Positions 11,152 through 22,163 of a stretch of 64,000 nucleotides of DNA are shown here, one piece after another. The first letter of the stretch is position 1. The number at the start of each line of letters is the position of its first letter. The notes beneath the pieces were generated by a model. It saw only the letters and a list, made by a program, of their open reading frames with translations, had not been told where the DNA came from and did no database searches. Origin of the DNA: Eucalyptus grandis (Eukaryota > Streptophyta > Magnoliopsida > Myrtales > Myrtaceae). The stretch lies in NCBI RefSeq assembly GCF_016545825.1, contig NC_052622.1, positions 40,633,263 to 40,697,262 on the forward strand. Direction: 5' to 3'. A program made the translations under genes and the position numbers.

Positions 11152-11343
11152 CTAGACCACTTTAACCAACTGGATTGTCTTGGTGCCCAAAACCCGTTCC
11201 TTGTGATCTACGATCTGAACTAGCCTTTCCATGTACGACACTTTGTCATCCACTTCTAACTCTTCAAAGTTTAGCACATGGGTTGGGTCAGGCTCATACT
11301 TCCTCAATATCGACACGTGAATGGCGTCATTCACTTGCACCAA
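11152..11343 (-). pseudogene. C-terminal end of a gypsy (Tekay/Del-like) integrase
   Basis: A 63-codon frame matches the extreme C-terminal tail of Ty3/gypsy polyproteins: a VSxLRKYxPDPxHVL motif, then VSYxExxVxIxDxxExVLxTKxIxLVKV. In complete elements this follows the integrase core, about 100-200 bases before the polypurine tract, which is where it sits here. Everything upstream in the element (gag, protease, RT, RNase H, integrase core) is missing: the opposite LTR ends at about 11345, two bases from this frame. It is a relic of an internally deleted element, not a gene. Confidence 0.75.
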
Positions 11344-11344
11344 C

Positions 11345-14300
11345 TATCACGCCTTGATCCTCTGAGCACGTGCACATCCCTCTACGGTCGATTAAATAGC
11401 GACGTTCCAGGACGCATCGCCAACCCATTCATTTCAATGCGCATGCGAAAGCAAATAAATAATTTCCCTAGACAACAACAAGATGTGACAGAAAAGCAGA
11501 ACCATAAAATTTTCAAACTACAACATGCTTATATATACATATATCAAGCCAAGTCATATACAATACTAGTTTATAAAAATAAGGTTTGCAAAACAAGGGG
11601 GGTTTCGTAAAACTATAGATCATCTTCCTCATCCTCATTGGAGCCTTCAACTGAATACACCGGAGCCCCTGAATCCGAAAGATTCAGATCTACCATTGAA
11701 CCACCTGGAGGATTTGCCATGCCTTGTCCAAAAGCAACCTCCAGCACATACATAGGTATCTCCGACTCCAGTATGGGGTCCTCTCTCTCGCCATTCCGCT
11801 CGCGACTGTACCATGATCTGTATCAATGTGGTACTTTATGGGGTAAATCCGCATCAACCCAGACCACATATTTCACAAGTTCATAGACCCATCCCCTTGG
11901 GTTCCTATGAAGCGGAATATAAACTACCTACTCTATGACTTTCTTGGCTGACCAAAATGCTCAGGAGGAGTTGCCACCTAGAGACTTGAAAATGTTATCC
12001 CACAACGGTGTGAGATGATATCTCAATAAGTTCACCCCTGTAAGACCGGACTAGGAAGAAAATACGCCTCAAGGGCTACCTAAGCACAAGCACAAGCCAA
12101 AGGACTTACATTTGTCTCGGTTCCTTCCTGCAAGTCAATACGATTCACAAAATCGTCGAATCACATCATTAAATCAAATCATCACATCAGATTGAGCTAT
12201 TGATTAATCGACTCAGTCAATTCCATGTTATCAAGACCATCGCTCGTTCGATTCAATCAATACTATTTATAAAGTCCGATCAAATTAAGGATTGCTCACC
12301 CTAAGCTGAATATAGATAGTGTAGCTCACCCAAAACTGATAATAGAGTGTACTGCTCACCCAAAGCTAATATATCAAAGCCCGCAAGCTAATATAATATA
12401 CTCACAATGCTCACCAAAAGCTGCTAAGGTATACTGCTCACCCAAAGCTGATATAATATACCGATATACTGCTCACCCTAAGCTAATATATCAAAGCCCG
12501 TAGGCTGATATAGTATTATACCATACGGACCATCTAACAATTTCAAAATTTTTATCCTATCCAGTAAAAATAATCGTGTGCGGGTACACGGTCGGTCTCG
12601 CCAAAAAGATAATATCTTTACTTTATAAACTCCCACTAATTATATAGTCAATAAAGATATTTTTAGCACTGTAAACCGACGCCCAGTGATTTTCTAATTA
12701 AATACCGAAATTAATAAATTTTGGGATAAACACCCAAAATTACAATTCACGCTCAAATTGCACAAATCGGCACTCAATTAAATAAACAAATCACACTATT
12801 GCGATCAGCATAAAATTTCAGTCACTAGCTATCCTAGTCTAATTTTTGAGAAATAATAATTAATTAAATAATTACGAAATTTAATTATTATTTACCAATA
12901 AATAGCAAAAATGCACACTTAGGCCAAAAAAGCATAATCGAAAGCCGAGACGGACCCGAAAAATTTTCGAACCTATCTAGATAAATACTACCTTATCCGC
13001 TTGCTAATTACACACTACTCTAACCACCTAACATGTGATAACGATTAATTAAATTATTAATCCATTCTAACTAACCACCTAAACCATATTTAGTCTAAAC
13101 TAATAAATCCCTAACTATCATTAACTTACTAAGCAAAGATTAGTGAGTAAACTCACTAGATTAGCGATCCAACGAGACCATGACAACGGGGACGCAGAGA
13201 TGATCGACAATCTCTAAAGCGGGGACACCAAGCGGGGTCGGGAAGGGCTTAAAAACGGGCCTTGAAGCCCAAAACCCTTTGCTGGGTTTCTGTTCTAGTC
13301 TTGCACCGAACTAGCTGAATCCAATGACCGGTTGAGGCTAAAATGGGCTGGGACGAGCGAACGGGCTATAGTAAGACTAGGCGAAGGCAGGTGGGCTTCT
13401 GGCAGCTTCAGACGGCGGCGAACGGCTCTAGATGGCTACTCATAGACACACTAATGGCAAGACGAGCATGAGACCAGCAGCAGGTGGCTGGACGCAAGCG
13501 GTTCGAGCAGTAGCGTACGGGTGAGTAGGCATGGTTTCAACTACTCGGACGGTGGCCGGGGTGATCGGACGAAGCTGGATGGCTTGCTAGTTCAGTTCTC
13601 TAGAATTTTTGAAGACTCAAGCTGTTGGAATGGAGGGTGGTTGACGGTAGGAAGGAGAAGAAAGGGGACCAGCTACTGTGAGGGGGCCACCTTGGTCTTT
13701 TCCCCTTGGTGAGGTCCACCATGGTAGCTAGTTTGCTTAGCGAAATCCTAGCCCCTAAGCATGCCTTAGAAACTTTGGAGATGGTCAAAAGTGGTGTCCA
13801 AGGGGGAGCTACGAATTTTGGTGTGATTTTCCTCAAAATGGATTCAATTCCATCTTTAATCGGTGCAATTCTGCCTTTATGAATTCCACCATTGTATCCT
13901 TGATCAAATTGACATTTTTCCTCACCAATAGATCTTACTTGCATCCCAATTTTGCGATAAAAAACGGTCCTTTGAATTTTCCGGTTGAAAACAACCCTAT
14001 GTAGAATTTTCGCCAAAAGTCTCGATTTGTAGAAAAATCTTCGAATGATGAGTCGATATTCCTAAAATGACTCGTGACACAACAAAACTTTCAATTTTTG
14101 AAATCTAATTCAAATTCGCGGTTAATTTCAATTTAACGCATTTTAACGTGACCTAGGCCACTGGGTAGCTTTTAGAAATTTTTAGTGCAAATGACTCATG
14201 GTCGATTTTCTTCGAGCTACAATGAACCTCTTCGACACATTGGCGACTCTGGGTGGTCGTGAAAATCTCGAGGTTTCAAATACGGACATAAAATACCCAA

Positions 14301-14628
14301 ACAATAGAAAAATCAGTCTAGTGTGGATCAATGAGAATTGTTCAATTTGGTGGAATCACCCACATTTAACCACACACCTCACTCAAATCGACATATCTCT
14401 AATCTCTAATCGATCTTTACTATATCGTAATGATCTCTGCAGATAAGCACGGCCAAGTAGTTGATTTCTAGTCGAATTCTCAAGTCTATTGAATTAAAAT
14501 CCCTTAATGACTTCCCAGATAGTTTAGTTATCTTATGAGTGATCAGCTCGAGAATAGCGCTATAGACACGTCGATGAAAGGCCCGATTTATTTATTGAAA
14601 ACGGAATTGAAAATTTTAGGATGTCGCA
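11345..14628 (-). mobile_element. 5' LTR of the deleted Tekay/Del-like gypsy element
   Basis: On the minus strand the LTR starts TGCGACATCC at 14628 and ends GGCGTGATA at about 11345, about 3.28 kb. It contains the same blocks as the pieces at 8240-9725, 9725-11019 and 24341-25469, a minisatellite at 12292-12520, and a promoter-like AT-rich central part. The integrase tail follows at once, with no primer-binding site, so the whole 5' internal region is deleted. Open frames inside it (for example 13600-14016) look like chance. Confidence 0.65.
12292..12520 (-). repeat. Minisatellite inside the gypsy LTR
   Basis: About seven imperfect copies of a unit around TGCTCACCCAAAGCT (plus-strand reading), spaced roughly 25-45 bases and alternating with GATATAATATAC-type spacers. 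Its place within the LTR suggests replication slippage in the element. Confidence 0.7.
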
Positions 14629-14885
14629 CCAACCTCGGCGGTGACGCAAGAAAATACGCTAGAGCCCTTATTGTTTCCAGAATCTCAAAGGGATCTACGT
14701 ACCGGACTTAACTTCCCTTTCTTACCAAAGCACAAAGTACTCTTCATTGGTGATACTTTCGAAAAGACGTGCTCACCAACTTGGAGTTCCAATGGTCTCG
14801 GGGTTTATCTACATAGTTTTTCTAGCGACTCGAGCGGTTTTTAATATGTCTCGATAACGGCAACCGCATTCAAAGAGGGGTAGCT
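14629..14885 (+). mobile_element. 3' tail and polypurine tract of a second Tat/Ogre-like copy
   Basis: The block ends with CATTCAAAGAGGGGTAGCT just before the LTR at 14886. The same CATTCAAAGAGGGGCAGCT lies just before the 3' LTR at 22164. This is the polypurine-tract end of an internal region, so the LTR at 14886 was the 3' LTR of another copy whose upstream part is gone. The remaining bases carry no gene. Confidence 0.6.
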
Positions 14886-17064
14886 CGACACCTAATTTGT
14901 GTTTTCAAATATATAAAAATTAATTAAAAATTGAAAAATTATTAATTAAAAGTTAACTAATTTATTAAATTTGAAAAAATAAAAAAAGTGGAAGGGGCTA
15001 GGTCGAGCCAGATCCAGCCTTGGCTCGGCCCACCTTTTCTTTCCTCTTCCTTCCCCTCACGCGCGGCCCACTAGCCCGATCCATCCTCCTTTCTCCTTTG
15101 ACTCAGCTCGCGCCCATCCTTCCTCACTCCTATTGTCTTACCCTCGAAGACTTGCGGAAAATAGAATAGAGGGAGCAGCAATAGAGGAGCAAGGGGATCG
15201 GTGTGGCAGGTGAGCGGCATGATCCGTGGGTCGAGAGTAGCCCGACCGGCAACGGCACGGCAGAGGTCTTCACGTGATGAGTTGTAGAAGAAAAATGAAC
15301 AAAAGGGGGAGACAGAACAAGAAAGAGAGGGGTGAAGGCATCGAGGAAAGGAAAACTGAGAGGAAGGAAAATGATCAATAAGAGAAGAAAGAGAGCTTGA
15401 AAAAGCAAAAAGTAAGTCCAGGAGAGAGAAAGCAGGGAGCAGAGAGAAGGAAGAGAGCAGGGAGGAGACGAGGAAGAGAGTCTTCTTCCTCAGGAGACCC
15501 TCCATTGCTGGGGGTCGAGCCCTTGCTCTCGTTGCCCTCGTCTCGACTAGACCGCCTCCGCCACAGCCCGCTCTGCCACGTCGAAATGCCGATCCCAAGC
15601 ATGCTGCTCGTGACCTCGCCCACCTTGCCACTGCTGGAACCCAATGCCAGCAGCCCGAGCTAGTCGCCAAGCCCCCTTACCACGCAACCCGCAATACCGC
15701 CGACGCTACGGTAGGGCCGCCGCCACTCCCGCCCCTCGCGCACCTCTCGCGCCACCGGTTGCAGTTGCTAAGCCAAAGTTGAAGCCCCCAAGCATCGACC
15801 AAGAGAGGATCCGCACGAGCAGGCCCGATTCGGAGGGAGGAGGCTCGTCGTCACCGTTCCTGCTGCCGCCACTGCCTCCTTAGCCACCGACGACACCACT
15901 GGTCTGCACCACCTCCCGTTAAGCGCCTCCTCAACCAAGCTGACGCCTCGCGCATCGACGTGCCTCTACCTAACGCCTACAACCCGCAACACCGCACCTC
16001 CGCCCATCTTTGCAGTTGCCCATCGCCGTCCACACTACCACCACCTGCCGCATCGCTGCCACCGAGTCACCAACGTCCCCGCCATTTCCCAGGTGCAAAA
16101 GAAAGAAGCCTTGGAGAAGGGGCACGAATCGGGTTAGAACTAGGTCAAGCGAAGCCTCCAAACCGAATAGGGTTTAGTCTTCAAAATGGGTTGGGCTTGG
16201 GTTGCTCTTCGGGCCGGGCTTCTATAGATTCAGGTCAATTGGGCTAGTCTCACCCGGGCTTAGGAAATAGGTGGGTCTTCTTGACTTTTTTTGGGCCTTA
16301 ACTAAAGTATAAAGAAAAAAAGGGAATTTTGGGCCACTCGGCTTGTCACCGCCAACAAAGCTGAACCCGAGCCTCGTCGTAGACCGAACTCGACCCGCAT
16401 CGACCGGACTAAACCTTGGTCGTCTCGACCGAACCTAACTGGTCCGCCCATTTTTTGATTAAAAATTAGTTTTAAAAAATTAAAAATTAATTAAAAATTT
16501 TGAAAATAAAAAATGTGGGGTTTTGTTAGGAATTGCTATGTATTACTTTTTTAGTGTAATTAGGTCTTTATTTGCTTATATGGATTATATCGTGTGTCTA
16601 ATTTGCATATTTAATTATATTTAATTACATGTGCTCAATTTACTATAATTGTGATCTTGGTTGTTAATTGTTATTATAATGATTGCGCATCCGCAATATC
16701 ACCTCACATGTTAGTGGATAAGTATAAAATACATCTAAACTACTTGATAAAAATCTTTTTTTTTTTTTTTTAAATGAACAAGATTAGGTATCGAAAGGAC
16801 TAATTGGTTAATTAGTGTAATCAAGTCCTCGACCCTAGATTCTTTGGTTGCGTAAGAAGTAAGGTATACTCCCATACCTCACTTGGTTTGTAGCCTACCC
16901 CAATAGGCTATTAGGGCTCATTTTTGCGAAATTCTTTAGAATATTCCAATTGTCACGGGAGGTATGGGCTTAGGAGAGCTCGCGCCTTATCATGGGCCTT
17001 AGGTCCGTCTTTTTAGGCAATACCCTTAAACCTGTTCCCTCTCCCTGAGAGGTAGGTCATGACA
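14886..17064 (+). mobile_element. Left LTR of a Tat/Ogre-like retrotransposon
   Basis: Runs from CGACACCTAATTTGTG (canonical TGACACC in the right copy) to GGTAGGTCATGACA, 2179 bases. The right LTR (22164-24340) is 2177 bases and aligns along its whole length. The middle (about 15000-16260) is GC-rich, followed by an AT-rich part. Frames such as 15071-15670 lie inside the LTR and recur, broken, in the right LTR, so they are not genes. Confidence 0.85.
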
Positions 17065-17086
17065 GTTTGGCGACTCCACTGGGGAT
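17065..17086 (+). other. Primer-binding-site region of the Tat/Ogre-like element
   Basis: TTTGGCGACTCCACTGGGGA directly follows the left LTR. This string is what I know from plant Tat/Ogre elements just inside the 5' LTR, where a host tRNA primes reverse transcription. The exact tRNA was not checked. Confidence 0.6.
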
Positions 17087-20000
17087 TTGATTTTAGACTT
17101 TAGAGGACTTGGCCTAAATCTATCTTGTTCAAAAAATAAGTTTTGTTTGGCAACGAGAATATCAGGTACGTCGCTAAAGTGAGTGTTGAATGTTTTTGCA
17201 GTTAGGAGTTGTAAGGGGAGGAGTGATTGTTAACCCCTTGTCTTGCAGGTGTGGAGTTGGGAATGTATGTTTATGTTTTGAATTTATGAAGTGCTGCTTG
17301 CCTATAAATTATTATGCCTGCGTTTCCTGCATTGCACTACATCATGTCACACACTACCTACCGCTAGACCTGGGCCGCATAGGATCACTTAGGATGGTGT
17401 TAAGGTGGATATCACTCTAACTACAACCATGTAGTATGAGTCGCTCATCTCAATCCCAAAATTTCTTTCTTTATGTCAAAGATCCCCACCCTGGTCTACA
17501 ACCATGCGACACGAGTCGGTTCTTTGATAAAACTGGAGTCATGGATAACACGACCCAGCCGCGATCTTGTTGGTTCGGTCTAGTGATCCTATGCCTCCAT
17601 TTTGAGCCATATAGAGTAGAAATCGAACCACATCCCATGTGTGTGTCTATGTAATTTAAACAAAAAAAAAACAGAGAAAAGTCGTCCCCACCGTAAGTAT
17701 CATCTTTCTTTTTATTCATTTTTTTATTTATTGAATTTTCATTTTGAAATTTGTGGAAATCAATCGAATGTCCTTAGTTTTGTAAGCTTATAATTAAAAA
17801 TTGGCAATCACTCTTGATAAGAGTTTCTGGTATTTTATCATTGTTTTTATCATTGTTTTTATTATTGTTAAGAATCATGTTTTCCATTTTGGGTTTTAAT
17901 TGAGAATCCAATTGCGAATCCAATTGCACTTTTGTAAATCATGCGACTCACTCTTTTTAATGATGGAATTTAGTTTCATGAAAATCGTCATTTAAAAAAA
18001 TCAGAAGTGTTTCAAGCAAACATTTACGTTTACCTTCCAAAATGAATTTCAATAAAACTTTGCTTAAGACCCTCTCTTCACGGAATCGCTTTCTCCAAGA
18101 GGATAAGGAGTTTATGTGAGATCGACATCTGCCCCTTGAAAAGATAAAGGTGTAGGCGCATGGAACTCAAGGAGTAAGCATGCATCGAGGCATCATCGGC
18201 ACCAATCTTCCAATAGAGGTAGAACAAAGCTGAATTCCATTTTAGGAAGATTTTTTATTTGGAAAATGGGCATTGCCATCACCAGATTGTTTTTTTTTTT
18301 TTTTACAAGTTTCATCAAGAGCTGCATCATATGTTACTAATAGGCTAGCACTAGAGCTCTTGCACATTTTGGCAATTAAAGCATTTGAACATTTGACTGT
18401 AAGAACTTTCTGTAATCAACATTAGAGATTCGAGATGCAAATGCCTTAGGTGCCAAAATAGCCCATTGATCTCGTTCACTTTGCATGATGAGATAAATGA
18501 AGGAGGTTGCCAAGCATCCAAAAGGCGAATTCGAAGGAAGAGTAAACTGTATCAATTCTAATTATCCATTTCTGATACTGTTTCTGACATGATTTTCTTT
18601 TCCATTGCCAAGGATACATAATGGGCGCCAAGTTATATACCGTTCCAACAAAAGCAAAGGAGTATTCTTAGAAGGGCAATATCTCTCTCCAATAAGACAT
18701 GACAAGACATCCAATTTAGCACAAAAGGGAGTATTTCATTCCTAAATGAATTGTGTCGAGTACATAAATAACATATCACATTTCTTCTTCCTTGTAGATA
18801 ATGAATGGGGGAAAAAGGTGCACAATGACTATAGAAGTATCGCCTTCTAACAAGAAAGCACTCTGAGACTTGACCATCCATTTGGCATAAAAGGATGTAT
18901 ATAGTTACTAAATGATTTCCAATCAAGTGTGGAAATAACATGTCCAATCTTTTCTTTGTAGGCAATAAATGGGGCAAAGCATCTAAAGAAAGTGTCCCCA
19001 AGTGTGGAAACAGGGAGCACCCACTCTCCTTCCAAAGAAGACTTCAAATGCTTAAAGGCAAATGCAAGTGAAGGGTAATGTCGAGTTATCAAATATCCAC
19101 GAGTGTGAATCCAAGAAATGTTAGCACTTAAAGGATAAAAGTGAGTGAAAGGTAATATTGTATCATTTCCAACATTTCAATCCCTAAAGATTTTTGCACT
19201 AACATATTCTTTTACATTCTTTATAGGGTTATCGAGCCACCATGCCATAGGTAAGTACCCTTTCTTCTAAAAAAAAAATGGAGAATTTCCATTACCAAAA
19301 AAAAAAAAAAAAAGATTTGGCACTTTCCTATAAATAAGAACAAAATTGAATAATCGAGAAAAAAAAACTCTCTATAAACTTTTTAGCATCCTTTCTATCT
19401 TAAAATTATTTTCTCATTTTGTGGGTCATTCATTTTGAATCAAATTTCCCTATGGAGATTGATCTACTTAGATGATCTTGATAGAGTGAAAGGTGAAACG
19501 TTAACCATGCCAAACAAGAAATGCTTAGGATGAAGAAAGGTAAGCCATTTCCAAACACATCCTTTAAACACTTTTGAGAGTTGAGTGAAAAACGACATTC
19601 TCTTAGGACAAATAATTCATTCGCATTGAGCCCAAGCATTGCACTAATCTCTTACTACCCCTTTGGGTTGAATAAAGATAATCCTTCACAGTACCCCTAT
19701 CAAGAACGACGCTACATTGAGGCAACATAAGAGGTTACGATCATGTTGTAGAGCAAAGGATTGAGAAAGATTATATTATTTTCACTTGCATCAATCTTCT
19801 AGTGACAGCTTCAGAGGAATTCTCATCATAGCTTGACTCATCCCAAGGTGAAGAAAAGCGTTTCCTTCTCTACCCAAACATCGATACCCGTTGCTTTAAC
19901 CAATTTGGGCCTGATTGTTCATTTTTGAATCCCGAGCAATGATCATATCCCTTCACTGGGGCAAGGCATAAGAATTGACTAAATATAATTGACAGTTACG

Positions 20001-21040
20001 AGAAAATGTGAAAAGTATCTCGAAAGTCATAAGAGATCCAAAAGTTCAAAGAGCAAAAAGTTTGACAAATTAGGGGGCATGAAAAAACAGTGTGCCTAGT
20101 CAAAGCAAGGCCAATGCCTATCAAGAAAAAGAGCCCAAAAGGCTACATCTTATGAAAAAAAAAATCATCACAAGTGCAAAAGAAATTAGAGAAAGGAGCG
20201 AAGCTCCCGTGCAGAAATGATTAGCCAAGGGACTTTCAAGATGTGTTGTGTTCACAAGCTAAATGATTTCAAAAGATTGAGTGACCTGGTCACGATGTCA
20301 TAATGATCATCGACTCCTTAAAACCCTCTTGAAAATTTTAAGCCTTTCGAGCCTCTCTCAAGCTAACATTACAACCCTCTTCCGAAGTCTCTTCTGATTG
20401 GGATGGTTTGAGTGGAAATGAGAATGCCACAAAGAAGCTATTGTGTATAAGCTATTGCTTGAAGTAGTGGAAGTAATTCCATCTTGTCTTATTAGCCTCA
20501 AAGTAGAGATCCCTTTGCGTAAGCCCATGACCAAATGTATATTGCGGTCCTTTCAAAAGACCTTTTTGATTGATCAGATTGTGCTTATCGTGAATGCTTC
20601 TAAAAGCCTTTGACATGAGTTATGTGAGATACCCTCAGCAATCAATTACTTCCCACGCAAATAGATGGGATCAAGCAGCCATTTTATCGAGAGTGTGTGA
20701 GAAACCCTTTCTAACTGAGAAACTCTAGTTTTGGCATGCTTAATAAGAATTTTTCATGAGTAGAAATCATTTTGAAAAGAACTTGTCTTCTAGGGAATTT
20801 GATGATTAATGATAATCCCCGAACAATATGACAATTTTGTGCAACATGATGCTGATTGACATCAAATGCTTTTTAAAAGCAATCGGACTTAGTTTGATTA
20901 GCTTGTTCAATTAATGTTGCAATAGTACCAATACGTCCTTTGATGACGTTCCTAATGACATTTGCTCAAGTTGAGTTCAATAGGATTCCTTAGTGAAGCC
21001 ATGCAGTTTCAAGGAGTTAGTGAGTGCTTCCCTAAAAAAT

Positions 21041-21170
21041 AAAGGTTCATGGTCAGCCTTAAACTATGCCGTCACCAAAGGTTCATGGTCAGCCTTAGAC
21101 CATACCATCTCCAAAGGTTCGTGGTTAACCTTAAACCATGTCATCTATAAAGGTTCATGGATTTTCGTCA
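21041..21170 (+). repeat. 36-37 bp tandem repeat, about 3.5 copies
   Basis: Units begin AAAGGTTCATGGTCAGCCTT at about 21041 and 21078, AAAGGTTCGTGGTTAACCTT at 21114, and a partial AAAGGTTCATGG at 21150. It lies about 70 bases before the larger 43-bp minisatellite. Confidence 0.8.
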
Positions 21171-21235
21171 AATCATGTATTTTCAACCCGACCGAAATCC
21201 ATTGTTACACGGTGATACTTCATCTCATTCTTCTC

Positions 21236-22050
21236 AGGACATGGCGAGCTTCTGTAGCCCAGAGTCTCTCTTTCTTCCTATGAAACGGCGAGCTTTTGTA
21301 GCCCGGAGTCTTCCCTCTTCCCATGACATAGTGAGCTTATGTAACCCGGAGTCTATCTTTCTTCCTATGACACGGCGAGCTTTTATAATCTGAAGTCTTC
21401 CCTCTTCCTATGACACAGCGAGCTTCTGTAGCTTGGAGTCTTTTCTTCTTATGACACGGCGAGCTTTTGTAGCCCTGAGTCTCCTCTCTTCCTATGACAT
21501 GGTGAGCTTTTGTAGCCAGGAATCTTTTTTTCTTCTTATGACACGATAAGCTTCTATAACCTGTAATCTTCCCTCCCATGACACGGCGAGCTTCTATAGC
21601 CCGAAGTCTTTTCCTCTTCCTATGACACGGCGAGCTTTTGTAATCTGGAGTCTTCCATCTTCCTATGACATGGCGAGCTTCTGTAGCTCAAAGTCTTTTC
21701 TTCTTATGACACGACGAACTTTTATAGCCCGGAGTCTTCCCTCTTCTTATGACACAGCGAGCTTCTGTAGCCCGAAGTCTTTTCTTCTTCTTATGACACG
21801 GCGAGCTTTTGTAACCTGGAGTCTTTCCTCTTCCTATGACACGGCGAGCTTCTGTAGCCTAGAGTATTTTCTTCTTCTCATGACACGGCAAGCTTTTGTA
21901 GCCCAAAGTCTCTCTTTCTTCCTATGACACGGCGAGCTTCTGTAGCCTAGAGTCTTTATTTCTTCTATGATACAGCGAGCTTATGTAACTCGAAGTCATT
22001 TTCTTCCTTTTATTGACAAGACGCGCTTCCATAGTTATGAGTCCTTTTTG
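21236..22050 (+). repeat. 43-bp minisatellite, about 19 copies, in the Tat/Ogre-like element
   Basis: The core GACACGGCGAGCTTCTGTAG recurs about every 43 bases, from about 21240 to 22014, with spacers such as CCCGGAGTCTTTCCTCTTCC. In the second half, copies with CTTCTGTAG and CTTTTGTAG alternate, hinting at a two-unit higher-order repeat. It sits just before the 3' LTR, where Tat/Ogre elements of other plants are known to carry variable tandem repeats. Confidence 0.9.
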
Positions 22051-22163
22051 TCAACCTGATACATACCTATGCACTCAGCGTCTCTCTACCATCGAAATAA
22101 ATTAGATGTCTTATGTCTTTGAATGTAACCTCTTCTCGGCTACATTCAAAGAGGGGCAGCTAT

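Larger units (their letters stand above)
17087..22163 (+). mobile_element. Internal region of the Tat/Ogre-like element, no coding capacity
   Basis: About 5.1 kb between the primer-binding site and the polypurine tract (CAAAGAGGGGCAGC, 22148-22161). No frame resembles gag, protease, RT or integrase; the longest frames (for example 18633-19001 on the minus strand) are short and match nothing I know. Two tandem-repeat blocks lie near its 3' end (21041-21170 and 21236-22050). It is best read as a non-autonomous derivative that would depend on a full relative for proteins. Confidence 0.7.

Noticed and set aside
15071..15670. 199-codon minus-strand frame
   Set aside because: Falls inside the left LTR; the matching place in the right LTR (22503-22929) is broken differently. 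Serine/leucine-rich low complexity.
18633..19092. Overlapping minus-strand frames in the internal region of the Tat/Ogre-like element
   Set aside because: No gag or pol motif and no overlap with known retrotransposon proteins.
21622..21927. 101-codon frame
   Set aside because: It is a translation of the 43-bp minisatellite.
21236..22050. Possible CRISPR-like array
   Set aside because: Spacers are also repeated and repeats are imperfect; it is a minisatellite in a plant retrotransposon.
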